Positions 42,867-53,761 of a DNA stretch of 64,000 nt are shown here, piece by piece (the stretch's first letter is position 1; every line of letters begins with the position of its first letter). Source of the stretch: Exobasidium rhododendri. Taxonomy: Eukaryota; Basidiomycota; Exobasidiomycetes; Exobasidiales; Exobasidiaceae. The DNA lies in assembly GCA_026210745.1 (NCBI GenBank), contig CP110631.1, positions 4,278,001 through 4,342,000 on the forward strand, written 5' to 3'. The translations under genes and the position numbers were made by a program. The notes under the pieces are model-generated. The model ran no database searches, was not told the DNA's origin, and saw only the letters and a list, made by a program, of their open reading frames with translations.

Positions 42867-45368
42867 TCACCTTCTCTTCCTACTCGGGACAGCAGCAGTA
42901 GTGGCAGAGGGCGCAGAAGGAGCAGCAGTCGCCGTCGTCTTGACGCCCAAACGGCTGGCACCTGAAGTTTCATCGAAGCCTTCTTCCTCCTCTCCCTCGC
43001 CGCCGCCTTCTTCGTCATCGTCGTCTGGTCCACACTCTCGCCTGATTGCCCACAATCGCAAAGCTTCCCAGACTTGCGTTCTGCGTCTCTTGACTGCTTC
43101 TAGTCTACCGCGAACTTCATCCAGTCGATCGACATACTCTAGAGAATCAGCTCCCAGCTCTTGAAGGCATTCTAATGCTGCTCGAACAACGTCTCTTTGT
43201 TGAGCGACGGACAATACGGCCTGCATTTCTGCATTGGTCGGTGAAGACGATGGTTCTTCTCCATTCACACCAACAAGAGGAATAGGTAGACCTTCCCTGG
43301 TGATGAAGAGCTGATCCAGTTGAACAAAAGCTGAATTCACTTCATCCAAAGTACCATTTGTACCCTCTACTCCGATTGCTTGCGAATCAAATTCACCGTG
43401 ATCCTCGTCACCACTCCCGTTGATGCGGATCTCTCCATTGTCCTGATAGGCGTTCACACGTTCTATCGCACTGAAACACCTTCCTAATGCTCGACTGAGT
43501 TGGCCTTCGCTCTCTCTCAGATCAAGTGCCGTTTTCGACAGTGCGCCGATGTGAGGATTCTTGAAAGTGTGACGAAGCGTATGACTTTCTAGCAGAGCAC
43601 GAGCTGACAGAATAGGCCGTAGCAGAGCGGGTGCCAAGGAGATCGAATTCAGGTTCTCCTCGGTCACTTGGGGGCTATGCGAATCCTTCAACAACATGCG
43701 ATCGCTCTTTTCCAGCATATCTGTCGTCAGTGCCCCACCCTCCTGGACTGCTTTTGGTCCCGGGGCGTTATACAATAGAGACTCTACGCCGGCTCTTTGC
43801 ACTGCCTTGACTCGACTGGTGAACCGGTCGTGCATCTCCTTTTCGTTCTTGGCTTCCGTCCAGAATCCTAGCTTGCCCCTCCTAACCCAGCGTGACCCCT
43901 TTTGAAGTTTGTTGCCTCGGTTGCCTGTCCTGAAACGCCGTTCCTCGCTCCAGTCTTCTTTCTCTACGTTCTCGTCTGCCGAATCCGAGCTTTCCCTTTC
44001 GTCGTCTTGTAAGAAGTCTGGCCTTTTGCGTTTTGCATTCCCATAGCTCGAAGGGTGAGACGACAGAAAGGGGAGACCTCCGTATGCTCCAATCGGTGCC
44101 ATGCCATTGACATCACTGGCGCTACTAGAAGCATCTTCCTCTGTATCGGAATAGTAGGTGATGTGATCGTTCGCAGGGAGGGAAAGCCACATGAGTCGCA
44201 TGTCCTCGTTCTCCTTCTGCACTCGCATAATGACATTTTGCCTTGCCTTGCCTTGCGATCCAGCCGATAGATGCGAGAAAGAAGCTCGACGGGTGGCAGA
44301 GCTGGATCCTTCTGCAGAAGCAGTCGCAGGTGCCGGTGCAGACGTAGCTAGCGATGGTGAGAGTGAAGGAGTTTGGGCTTGGGTGGGATTCGGTTTCGAT
44401 CTCGAGGCTAATCTTGGTGCTGGTGCTGGGGCTGGTGTGAGTACAGGCTCGACGGATGCACTGATGGGATTTGATTGTGTCTGTGCCTTTGCCTCTGATG
44501 ATATTGTCGACTTTACATCTGGTGAAGGAGACTTTGCAGCTGTAACCTGCTCTAGTACTTGTTGCTGTGTCTTCTCCACAGGAGCCGTCTCGTCAATCTG
44601 TGCTGGTAAGATTGGTAGACTGGGACCACTGGGAGCATCTGTTGTAGGACGACCGGAATCTATAGCTGTTTCTGGCTGGTCTTGAGCAGGCTGATCGCCA
44701 CCGAATGACGTTGCCTTCAATTGTGTGGGTATCTCGTCGGCTTCCATGAGAGGTAATGGGTTTGCAACGTGGCTCGTTGGGACGGATTCGAGACCTGGGA
44801 CTGAATCATGCGAGTCAGTAGACCGCTCTTGAAGGCCGACTGCCTGCGTAGAATCAGCTGCTTCATTTTGTAAAGGAGCGTCTCTGACCTCTTCGATTGC
44901 CTCCGCAGGCTCTGCTTCTCCCTTTTGCCCCCCTTCCAGACGGATGACATTCCCCATTTCTGAACCTTTGCTCACTCCAGAGTCAGCCATTGTATTGGGT
45001 GCTTCGGTCGATGGAACTTCTGCTATTTCATCTCGCTTTACCTCGCTTTCTACTGGGACAGTCAGCTCTTCATCTGCCTTCTGCAACGTCGACCCCTCTG
45101 ACTCTGTCGGCACCTCATTCGTGACAGTGGTGGCTGACGCAGGGTCTCCCGACCTTTGGAGTACCTCTACGATTGGCTGAGATAGAGTGCTTGCTACCAG
45201 ATTTGGTCCCAATTCCACTCCATCTGTCGAGGACGTTGCAATTCGCCCTTCTTCAGGTGCCGGAAGAGCGACTGGCGTCGAAATGTCGTCTGTCGTGCCT
45301 CTCGGAGCTGAATTCTCCATCGTCTCTTGATTGCCCGCGGGGAGCTCCGGGGTTAAGTGCCCACTCAT
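42867..45368 (-). CDS. Rxt2-like subunit of the Rpd3 histone deacetylase complex
   Basis: Single exon, 833 residues. The N-terminal ~400 residues are disordered and rich in E, S, P, T and A. The recognisable block is at about 485-505: RTGNRGNKLQKGSRWVRRGK, which resembles the Rxt2 core (RGNKL...RKGKLG), preceded by KRKRPDFLQDDERES. A further helical part follows (LLRPILSARALLESHTLRH). It ends in an acidic run (DDDDEEGGGEGEEEEG) and a basic tail. By analogy it acts in chromatin repression with Rpd3L. The assignment depends on a single conserved block. Confidence 0.6.
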   Translation of the reverse strand: MSGHLTPELPAGNQETMENSAPRGTTDDISTPVALPAPEEGRIATSSTDGVELGPNLVASTLSQPIVEVLQRSGDPASATTVTNEVPTESEGSTLQKADEELTVPVESEVKRDEIAEVPSTEAPNTMADSGVSKGSEMGNVIRLEGGQKGEAEPAEAIEEVRDAPLQNEAADSTQAVGLQERSTDSHDSVPGLESVPTSHVANPLPLMEADEIPTQLKATSFGGDQPAQDQPETAIDSGRPTTDAPSGPSLPILPAQIDETAPVEKTQQQVLEQVTAAKSPSPDVKSTISSEAKAQTQSNPISASVEPVLTPAPAPAPRLASRSKPNPTQAQTPSLSPSLATSAPAPATASAEGSSSATRRASFSHLSAGSQGKARQNVIMRVQKENEDMRLMWLSLPANDHITYYSDTEEDASSSASDVNGMAPIGAYGGLPFLSSHPSSYGNAKRKRPDFLQDDERESSDSADENVEKEDWSEERRFRTGNRGNKLQKGSRWVRRGKLGFWTEAKNEKEMHDRFTSRVKAVQRAGVESLLYNAPGPKAVQEGGALTTDMLEKSDRMLLKDSHSPQVTEENLNSISLAPALLRPILSARALLESHTLRHTFKNPHIGALSKTALDLRESEGQLSRALGRCFSAIERVNAYQDNGEIRINGSGDEDHGEFDSQAIGVEGTNGTLDEVNSAFVQLDQLFITREGLPIPLVGVNGEEPSSSPTNAEMQAVLSVAQQRDVVRAALECLQELGADSLEYVDRLDEVRGRLEAVKRRRTQVWEALRLWAIRRECGPDDDDEEGGGEGEEEEGFDETSGASRLGVKTTATAAPSAPSATTAAVPSRKRR

Positions 45369-45915
45369 CCGCGATGCTGCTGTGGGAGAGAAGAGCCCTA
45401 GTCAGCTTTTGACTTTGCCCTCGCGGCTTTTGTCCTTCTCTCTTCCCATCCATGCTTTTCGGGTCAGTACGTTTACAACGTATATGGACTATCTCGGCAT
45501 CGTTTGGAATGACCCAAACCTAACGTGTAGCGGTTCTGATTCTTCTTTGTCTCATCACTCGAAGCATGTCAACAGCTCGTCTAGCCAGCACTCACAGTAG
45601 TCAACGTCACCTATCTCGTCGCACAATGATAGGAAGCAAAGCGCAGGAGTCGGTCTATTTCATCTCTCTCTCTCTCTCCTCTCTCTTCAAATTGTGCTCT
45701 TCTATGCGAGAGGAAAGAATATACTTCCAGTGTGGTCCGAGGAAGTCGCGTATCGGGCGGCCATGTGAGAGTCTCCATTTAAGCTCGTTGGAATTTAGGC
45801 ATCCTCCGGCCACTACAGTCCTAGGAGATCGTGTCACGTCAACCGTCTAGGCTACAGGCATTTTGGCCCGTCTTTGGGTTGTAAGCTCGCCCAACCTTGT
45901 GAACTAAATTTGAGC
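45369..45915. promoter_or_regulatory. Divergent promoter between the Rxt2-like and ARMH3-like genes
   Basis: About 545 bp, with a CTCTCTCTCTCTC tract near 45664-45678. In-frame codons upstream of 45916 begin at 45874 but contain no earlier ATG. No other gene is seen. Confidence 0.35.
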
Positions 45916-48627
45916 ATGGCGACGGCAACGACACCTCGACGAACTTCCAATCAGAAATTCAGATCTAAGTTTTCAGTCTCGTACGAAGCTCTATTGGATG
46001 GCGAGCATCCTTGGTCGGGCATTCCAAGCTCTCAATCGTCATCCTCAGTCTCGAGTGCAGCCACACCACTGGGTTCAAGCTACTCAAATGCCGGCTCGTC
46101 GTACTTTTCGGCGAAAGGAAAGAAGCCGCTTGCACCTAGAACTCGCTTCTTTGCAGACATCCTGTGTCTCAAGGTAGAATTCTCGACGTTAGAGGAATTG
46201 GTTCACAACATTCCGGCAAGATTGCTGGTAGATGACGATGAAGGCAGTAAAGGTGCTAGGATACGGGACAACGTCGGCAGCCTGTGGAGGGAATGCTTAA
46301 GATTGTGGTCAGATATCGGACATGCTCAAGATGAGAGTCCTAATTTGAGTGCTCACAACGATCGTAGTAATGGCAGCGACGAAGTTCGAAGGAAAAATGC
46401 CATCGATACTTTACTGGTGCTTTCCGGGAGCATCTTGGCAAAAAGTGCTCTTGCAAAATCCTCTACTTCATTGGACCTTATCTGGATCTTCGCAGGAGGG
46501 ATCGACGAAGCAGACGATGTTTTCGAAGGGCTGGTGAATGCTATAGACGAAGGCCTCCGCGGTGAATTAGACAATTATTCTCATCGCATGAGACAGAGAC
46601 AACCGGGTCGAATGCCCTCTTCCGACATGCATCCAACGCAACACTTTACGAGTCCGACTCCACCCACCGAAGTGCCCACCTTGGCAGATCTGCTGCATCA
46701 TAGGACCAAGGCTGTGAAGCTAGCAGTAATCTGGCTAAGCTACATCTCTTCGACGAATCTATCAGCGTACTTTGTTCGACGAGATTTGTTTGTTGCCGCC
46801 TGCAGTCTATTGACGACAGTACAGTCAATTAGGAAAAGTGCAAGCACAAAAGCAGCACAAAGCATGGGAGGACTGGCAGAAGCAGACGAAGACTTGTTGA
46901 GGATCACTGTTCGCGAAGTCTCTCTCCTGATAGGACTGCTGGCTAGTCTAGGAAATGGCGCTTCTTCCTCGGGTCCGGGAGCTGGTGGTAGATCTTTCTC
47001 AATGACGGGCACTTCTCACAGTCCTTACTTTCGCCGACTTTGTGACTGGGTCGATAGCGGTTCTATGACTTTGCTGCGTGACTCGTTCTCGTACGATCTT
47101 CGACAATCTTGGAGAGCGTATGAAGAGCCAGGCTCCCCTTTCGCTTCGACAAGTGCAACTGGTACGCTGACATGGGGAGCAGCAACGTCATTCGGTGCCG
47201 TTTCAGAGGGCGTCAAACGATTGGGGCTCGGATCGAACGGCCATATATCAGAGCACGCAATTACGTCTGCCACCGATCTTCCCCCTCCTTCGGCTTGCTG
47301 TCTGCTTCCCATCCTTCTGCTCAGTCGTGCGAATCAAGCCTTTGTCGATATTGCCCTTGCTGCGACCGATGAAGCAAACAAAGATGAGGCGAGTGGCAAA
47401 AATGGTAATGACGGCATCCACTATACGTTTACCAGCTCGCTTCTATCGCTTTCGAGCTACTTGGCCACCCATGGGTCCTTGTCGCATCGATCAAAGTCTT
47501 ATTCGCGATTGTCAATGTTGGTCTCTCTGGCCTTACTTTCCTCCACAGCAGGTCTGTCAGCATTGGTCCACTCGGAGCGTCAACATGAAATAGCCTCGAC
47601 AAGGCAATGTCAACAGAGATCAGGCCCTAGATCTGTTCGAAATACAACAGCGAATGAGACGTCGACTGGTGGATTCAGCAATTTCATTTCGCAACTATCC
47701 TTCAGCGGCCCTTCATCAGAGACCAACAGGCCAAACCGTCTCCTCCCCTTCATTCTCGACTCTTGCGTGCAATATCTACGATACAATCTTCGGAAGCGAC
47801 TCGATGTATCAGGCTACCTGATCTGCCTGGAGGTTGTTAAGTTGTCCATTGAAACGTGCGCAGAAAGAAAGGTTCTGTTGGAGTATTCTGGTTGGGTAGA
47901 TGTATGGAGATCGATCCAGACTGTGATTGCGTTCCTGGTGGGCAGGCACACAGAATTGCGTGGTATAGAGATTGGGGACCTAGGCAAGTCTCTCATATCA
48001 ACGCTGAGCTTTGCCCTGAAGGAATCGGATCGCTACCTCCAAAGTAAAGACGACGTCAACGTGCTCATTTTTGAGTTGGTGAGAAGCAGCGAGACGTTAA
48101 GAAGGTTTGCGTGCATTTCTATCACTGGGAAAGATCCGTTGGAAGCAGGTGTAGATGCAGCACTTCTTCGTACAGAAGCAGATCAAATTGTGAGAGGCTT
48201 GCCTGGGTGGAAGCTGATTGACATGGTCCTTCTTTCGTTTGAAGAGCGCCTTCAAGACTGGAAAGATACAAACGGGAGCAAAGATTTCTTCAACTTCGGC
48301 CTGACTTGGTCAAACGTGACTGCTGGATACTTCAAGGGCGCAAGTACCGAGAGCAAGGCCTCCGCAATCAAGTCAACATCAAAGGACATGCCGGAAGTTG
48401 ACACGGTGATGCGTCTAATTTCTTCCCTTGACCTAGAACGGCTGATATCGACAATCGCAGGACTTGAAAATGGATCCCTGCTTAGTCGAGGAGAGAGCGC
48501 AAAGAAAACGTCGCAATCTTTTTCTCTTGAGGAGGAACGACTGCAGCGAGCCGAATCGCAATGCATCTCGGAAGCCATACGATGCACTTCAGAAGATTTG
48601 AGACATCTCATGGCATCGGTGTCATAG
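45916..48627 (+). CDS. ARMH3/C10orf76-like armadillo-helical protein
   Basis: Single exon, 903 residues. The family (formerly DUF1741) is a Golgi-associated helical-repeat protein; the human member binds PI4KB and GBF1. Matching blocks are RFFADILCLKVEFSTLEELV, LDLIWIFAGGIDEADDVFEG, LADLLHHRTKAVKLAVIWLS, NLSAYFVRRDLFVAACSLL, and later PPPSACCLLPILLLSRANQA. A serine-rich N-terminus precedes the fold (SSQSSSSVSSAATPLGSS). There are no membrane segments. Function is inferred from the animal protein; little is known in fungi. Confidence 0.8.
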   Translation: MATATTPRRTSNQKFRSKFSVSYEALLDGEHPWSGIPSSQSSSSVSSAATPLGSSYSNAGSSYFSAKGKKPLAPRTRFFADILCLKVEFSTLEELVHNIPARLLVDDDEGSKGARIRDNVGSLWRECLRLWSDIGHAQDESPNLSAHNDRSNGSDEVRRKNAIDTLLVLSGSILAKSALAKSSTSLDLIWIFAGGIDEADDVFEGLVNAIDEGLRGELDNYSHRMRQRQPGRMPSSDMHPTQHFTSPTPPTEVPTLADLLHHRTKAVKLAVIWLSYISSTNLSAYFVRRDLFVAACSLLTTVQSIRKSASTKAAQSMGGLAEADEDLLRITVREVSLLIGLLASLGNGASSSGPGAGGRSFSMTGTSHSPYFRRLCDWVDSGSMTLLRDSFSYDLRQSWRAYEEPGSPFASTSATGTLTWGAATSFGAVSEGVKRLGLGSNGHISEHAITSATDLPPPSACCLLPILLLSRANQAFVDIALAATDEANKDEASGKNGNDGIHYTFTSSLLSLSSYLATHGSLSHRSKSYSRLSMLVSLALLSSTAGLSALVHSERQHEIASTRQCQQRSGPRSVRNTTANETSTGGFSNFISQLSFSGPSSETNRPNRLLPFILDSCVQYLRYNLRKRLDVSGYLICLEVVKLSIETCAERKVLLEYSGWVDVWRSIQTVIAFLVGRHTELRGIEIGDLGKSLISTLSFALKESDRYLQSKDDVNVLIFELVRSSETLRRFACISITGKDPLEAGVDAALLRTEADQIVRGLPGWKLIDMVLLSFEERLQDWKDTNGSKDFFNFGLTWSNVTAGYFKGASTESKASAIKSTSKDMPEVDTVMRLISSLDLERLISTIAGLENGSLLSRGESAKKTSQSFSLEEERLQRAESQCISEAIRCTSEDLRHLMASVS

Positions 48628-49226
48628 TCATGATTTGTATGTCTTGCTTTCAGCCTTAAATAGAATATCGCAATATCACACAGAAGAAGAAAAAAGAAAA
48701 TATAAGAGTTGAGATCGCGAGCAAAGCATCGTCGCACTTTAAGCCCTCTCAATGATTCTGTGAATTTGGTGGCGCTGCCCGCCTGATGAAAGTGCCTATT
48801 AGGTGTATCAGTGAAGCTTACATGCTGACAAGGGCTGGCATCAGCTGTCCCTCTCGAGTAGAAAGATCAGCGTCACTGCTGCGTCTGACTCGGCCAGCTC
48901 GTCGACGCTGCTCTTTTTCCTCTGTCTTGTAGGAGGATTAGATACGGTTGCGGGCCTTTAAATCATTAGCGCGTCCAACCTTTTTTTTTTATCCCCGTGT
49001 GATCAAGAATCTTCCTGGATTTATGACTCTTTCTCATGCTTGACACCACACATCCTACTCACGTAGATCGGTCGATCCGAATTGAAACGCCTTGAACCGC
49101 CCGCTGGTTCCCACGACAAGGGCGCGAGAAGTGGCAAAGGTGATCGAGGGAAGGTGTGACGGCGTTGATCTTTGAAAGGAAAGGACGGCGGGGAAGGTGA
49201 TCCACTTAGAAGCGGCCTGCGCCACC
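48628..49226. promoter_or_regulatory. Intergenic region upstream of the mitochondrial carrier gene
   Basis: About 600 bp between tandem plus-strand genes. It has a T run at 48981-48990 and a near-perfect translation start context GCCACCATG at 49221-49229. No gene is seen. Confidence 0.4.
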
Positions 49227-50716
49227 ATGTCGTCGTCTGCGACATCATCTGCAAGCTCTTCCTCGTCGTCGTTGGAGCCCCCTCACTACTTTCCGACACC
49301 TGCTCTTGATCACGCCTTTGCTGGTATAGTAGCAGGAGCCGTGGCGACAGTGTGTATGAACCCTCTAGACCTAGTCAAAGTTCAATTTCAAGTCGACACT
49401 TCCACCCGGAAACCTTCACCTTCACCATCGTCCTCTTCCTCTTCCTCTTCCTCTTCCTCTTCCTCTTCCTCTTCCTCTTCCTCATCGTCATCCTCGTCAG
49501 CAAGATGGAAATCCATTGCTCGAAGGGCGACAGGAGGGGACGTGCTTCGAGATATGGGTCAAGCGCTGAGAGACATTGTTCGGCGAGACGGATATTCTGG
49601 TCTGTACCGCGGTCTGAGCCCCAATGTTGTCGGCAATTCAGCAAGCTGGGGACTATACTTTCTTTGGTATACAATGATCAAAGAGTACATGGCGAAAAAC
49701 GTCAAGGAGGACGTGAACGGAAAGAGGAAGGAATTAAGCGCTGGTCAATTACTACTAGCTGCAAGTGAGAGCGGTGCTATCACAGCTCTGATGACCAACC
49801 CGATATGGGTAGTCAAGACGAGAATGTTCACCACGTCAAAGTCCGGAATGAGCATTACACCCGCTCCATCCACGACGACGAATGGCAAGGCATCTCCGTC
49901 ACCATCCTCTAGCAATCATCTTCATAGCTCAGGTTCTACTAGTCAGACCTGGCTCAAAGGTAAAGGTGCTGCTGGCGCTGGTGCTGCTGCTGCTGCGAAG
50001 ACTACTTCGAAGGTGGGAAATTACCAAGGCCTGTTCCAAGGTCTAAGTACTATCTGGAAGCACGAAGGTTTGCCTGGCTTGTATAAAGGAGCCGGCTTGG
50101 CTTTGGTGGGAGTCAGCAATGGCGCTATTCAATTTGTCTGCTACGAGAAGTTGAAGCGATGGAGGATGAGCATTGCAAAGTCCAAGGAAGCAGACAGCAT
50201 GACGCAGTCTACAGATGCAGATAGGAGGGAGCATTGTAAGCACACAGGTCGAGGAGCAGAAGCGGAGGGGCCAAGTAAGGAAGTCAAGCTCGATAATACA
50301 GAGTACATTGTAATGTCTGGTTTGTCCAAGTTGGCTGCGATTGGCATCACGTATCCCTATCAAGTTGTCCGATCTCGCATTCAGGTAAGTTCGACGACCT
50401 TGTGCCTCCGCTCGAGAAGTGGCAGAAGGATCTAACCATTCGGGACATCCATCTTTCCCCCACCTTCTCCCAGAATCATAATACTACGCACATCTATCCA
50501 AATATACCAACCTGCATTCGACTGACGTGGGAAAAGGAGGGATTTCGGGGTTTCTACAAGGGGATGGCGGCCAATGCGATTCGAATCTTACCAGGTACCT
50601 GTGTCACCTTTGTCGTTTATGAGAATTGCAGCTGGGCCTTACGAGGTCTAGCAGAGAAAAAGGAAGCGAAAAAGGGGCGTCTGGATCAGGGTGAGACGAC
50701 GACCGATACAGCTTGA
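49227..50716 (+). CDS. Mitochondrial FAD/folate carrier (Flx1/SLC25A32 type)
   Basis: Inner mitochondrial membrane solute carrier. Exons 49227-50384 and 50474-50716 encode 466 residues. The three carrier signatures are MNPLDLVKVQFQ, TNPIWVVKTRM and TYPYQVVRSRI, spread over three repeats with DGYSGLYRGLSPN, EGLPGLYKGAGLALVG and EGFRGFYKGMAANAIRI. The segment NSASWGLYFLWY in repeat 1 is characteristic of the FAD/folate/pyrimidine branch. The first matrix loop is expanded by about 25 consecutive serines coded by a (TCCTCT) hexamer, and the second loop also carries a long S/A-rich insert. The start context is GCCACCATG. Confidence 0.9.
49420..49500 (+). repeat. Hexamer repeat coding for poly-serine
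   Basis: Tandem CTCTTC units (main array about 49431-49484) giving a serine run in the first matrix loop of the carrier. In-frame hexamers can change length without frameshift. Confidence 0.85.
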
Positions 50717-51005
50717 AATGTCGATGTGCTCCTGTCTTTCCACCGAATTCCACTGCGCCCATTCCCCCCTTTTGTCTCCACGGCTCCCTCTAACCTCCCA
50801 CGCACGCAACACGATAGAATGCTACTCAATGATTATAGACTTTGCCGAAGCACATGATGTTTCTTTCGCTTAGGGGAGAATCAAAGAACAGAACGAAAAA
50901 GGCGAGGAAAGAGGAGGGCTTGTGTGGGAGGGAAGGTGAGGAGCGGCAAGGGAGGGGTATAAATTTCAAATTTATCATATGAGCCACTGATGTACGAGGT
51001 GGAAG

Positions 51006-51051
<46 letters not shown>

Positions 51052-51248
51052 CAATCGAAAAGTGGCACCGACTGACGAGCAGGATGAAGGGAGGTGATGG
51101 AAATAAAGCCCACGGAGAAGGAGGGGGGAAGAGGGGCGGGGGGAAGGAGAAGGAACATAGAGGGGCGGAAATCGAAGACAGGTGGATCCAAAAGATGAGC
51201 AGGTATGACAAAAGGGAAAGAAGAAGTAGAAAGAAGATAAAGGCGAAA
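50717..51248. other. Convergent 3' flanks of carrier and Ras genes, with GA repeat
   Basis: About 530 bp without genes. A (GA)n tract of about 38 nt lies at 51010-51047 (CT on the Ras strand), followed by a purine-rich stretch to about 51160, so the Ras 3' UTR is likely pyrimidine-rich. Confidence 0.5.
51010..51047. repeat. (GA)n dinucleotide repeat, about 19 units
   Basis: Uninterrupted GA run downstream of the Ras stop codon, read as CT in the Ras transcript orientation. Confidence 0.9.
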
Positions 51249-52575
51249 TCAGAGAATGTTGCATCGACTCTTCTTCTTCTTCTGTGTTGGCCCTGCTGGT
51301 CCTTCTCTTTGCTCCCGAATCATCCGAACCTGCGAGTCGAAGAGAAGGAAACGAAACATTGCATCCGGCCAGGTGAGAAAGGAATAGAGAAGGCAGAAGA
51401 AGAACCGACAACCCCCCCCCTCCCCAACACACTCACCACTGTGTAATAAGCCTTTTCGACGTTGACGCAAGTCTTTGCACTGCTCTCTACAAACTTGCAT
51501 CCGAGCCTCTGGGCTAGTGCCTGTCCCTCGTCTGTCGTGGAAATGGAAAGGGTGGGGGGACAATGGCGTGAGAATGTGGTCGCTCCATTGCGCTTGCTCT
51601 TGCTACCATCACTTCGGGACTCACCTCGCGAAACCTCCCTCGAGTTGATTTTGTCGCACTTGTTTCCCACCAACATGATGGGAACCGATTGCGGCTCCTG
51701 GTCTTTGACCCGTCTGTCAGGGTATGAGCGACAATTGTTTTAGTGTACAATTCTCCATGGTTCGGCAGCATCATCATCGTACGCTATCTACGCTTCTCTT
51801 CACTCACGAAATTTGCGCTCTAAATCGTTCTACTCTCTCAAACGTTGCTCTCGCAGCGATGCTATACACCAGCAAGAATCCCTCCCCCTCCCGGATCCAC
51901 TGATCTCGTAGAGCAGTATATTCCTCTGTTGCAATATATAGGTGGAAGCGGAATGAGCATCCATTCCGTTGTACTTCTCGTTGCCCCTCAACGCTCCCTT
52001 AGCATCGCCGACCTGTACGCACCTTGTCCCGCCGTATCCAACACCTCCAGCATGCAAGGTTGATCGTCGATCACTGTCTGTTTTCGATAGCTATCTTCAA
52101 TCGTTGGGTCGTATGTCTATTTCGTGGTGGACGGATCTTAATTAGTGGGTTGAGTGCGACCAAAGGCCTTTCACTTTGCGACTCACCTCTGCAGGAACCG
52201 GTCGTTTATTCCATCGCACGCAAGAACGATAAGAATACATCCGCTCACCCAAATGCATCCACCTCTGAATCTATACTCACCTACAAAGTGATTCAAGCAC
52301 AGCTGTAGGATTGCGAATGGAATAAGTGGGGTTTGCGTGAGTCATGAAGAAGGATCTTACTGCTGAAACAACTTCCCCCTTTTTCTGATCGTTCGTCGGG
52401 CATCGCTCACCTGAATTGTCAACGCTGTTTTCCCTACACCTCCATCCCCGAGCACCACTGTTGTCAGGCAGAGACAGGCATATTGCATCAGTTCCAATCC
52501 ACATCATCCATCTCTTTCCCGCAGCCTACGATACTACGACTTACCCAGCTTATAAATGTGCATTTTGGCACTCAT
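51249..52575 (-). CDS. Ras GTPase, nine exons including a 2-nt micro-exon
   Basis: Membrane-anchored signalling GTPase. Exons (5' to 3'): 52545-52575, 52411-52457, 52281-52302, 52187-52188, 52023-52116, 51808-51925, 51625-51713, 51437-51531 and 51249-51329, giving 192 residues. The protein starts [20 protein letters not shown] (P-loop), switch I is [17 protein letters not shown], switch [18 protein letters not shown]4 is VGNKCDK and G5 is ESSAKT. The tail is basic (TQKKKKSR) with CaaX box CNIL, so it should be prenylated; a terminal Leu favours geranylgeranylation. The Glu after HFV is coded G|AG|, where AG is an exon of two bases between a CTGCAG acceptor and a GTGAGT donor. All introns are 70-108 nt. 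Confidence 0.92.
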
Positions 52576-53761
52576 GTTGTTGAGTGAGGGAAAAGGAGAA
52601 ATGAGAGCGCGCTAAGAGGGGATCAAATAGAGCTTCACAAAAGGTGGCGCGTGATGGCTTGTAAGCTAGCTGGGGGGGGGAGGGGACTTTCAAAACTTCA
52701 CTGCAACAATTAAGTTCAACCTGATAGAGGGAGAACTTAATCTTAGAGGCCATGACCCTTCTTCTGCCAGTAGAAGGGGGGAAGCGATTTGGGAAGGAAT
52801 TTCAAGGAGGGCCCAAACGTATGATCGATTAAAGTTAGACCGGATTCGAAGATTTGGCGCCCGTACTGATCACTTCGCTCAGGCTTCAAGACGATGCAGC
52901 CCTCCGTCTCCGTTTACCTCCTTTTCTACTTTTCTTCTCTCCCTGACACCTCTCTGATGAACTCCCAAGGCAGTCAAGGCAGATGATGGCCCTGAAAGAA
53001 TGGATGCTGCCATTCGCCGTTCTCTTTTAAGCCACACGTCGGCTCTGTATATAGTGAGAATTCTCATGCCAATAAAGCCTCCGTATGCTGTTTTGAGCAA
53101 TTCGCAGCAAAGCTCCCTCCCTATCTTCTACAAGGGAACTCAAGCTTCAGTAGCAGGGGCTTTGGTGGAAAGAACGGAAGAGGGGAGGGGGGGGAACTCG
53201 GTGATGTGCTGCATTTTGTGAACAGCAGAATGCATGACACAGCGTCGCAATCACAACGGAGAGGGGAAGAGGGTTGTCAATGTGGATCTTCTCCTGCTCA
53301 ATCAATAAATGAGCATGTCTGGCCGACCAATCGATCAGCTAGCCTTGGCTTGGTGACGTTAAGAATGGCCTTCTTCAATACACCTGACACCGCTGAACAT
53401 AGTTGTCTCTCTTATTTTGATTTTGCCAAGACAACCTTGACAGAATGAAAGAATTGTCAAGGCAAAATCTTTCAAAAGCCAGTCAGAATCTCGAAGCTTA
53501 TCTTAGAGGCATCAGCCATAGCGAAGGTGAGTGATCCCGGCGTCTCTCGACCCAAAAGTCTACTCGTACCGTACGGTAGCCCACGACTCTTCGAAGGTGT
53601 GCCTCTTCATAAGCAAGAGGCTTCACGTGCTGGTCATAAAGGCACAAGTGACCATCTTTCCCTCCCCTTAACCTCGCCTTCTTGATCGATCATTTCTGGC
53701 GTTGGAAGAGTGGAGAACCAGAGCGGCATTTTAGCAAGGGTTTCAAGCTGGACTTGGGAAT
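52576..53761. promoter_or_regulatory. Divergent promoter region between the Ras and Tcd genes
   Basis: About 1.2 kb. It contains G homopolymers (near 52672), short ORFs without family resemblance (a 73-codon frame at 52879-53100 minus), a 12-bp perfect palindrome TACCGTACGGTA at 53567-53578 and a 7-bp inverted repeat GCCTCTT/AAGAGGC at 53601-53621. I cannot support a gene. Confidence 0.4.

Noticed and set aside
52879-53100. 73-codon frame in the Ras/Tcd intergenic region
   Set aside because: No family resemblance, splice structure or conserved feature that I can identify.
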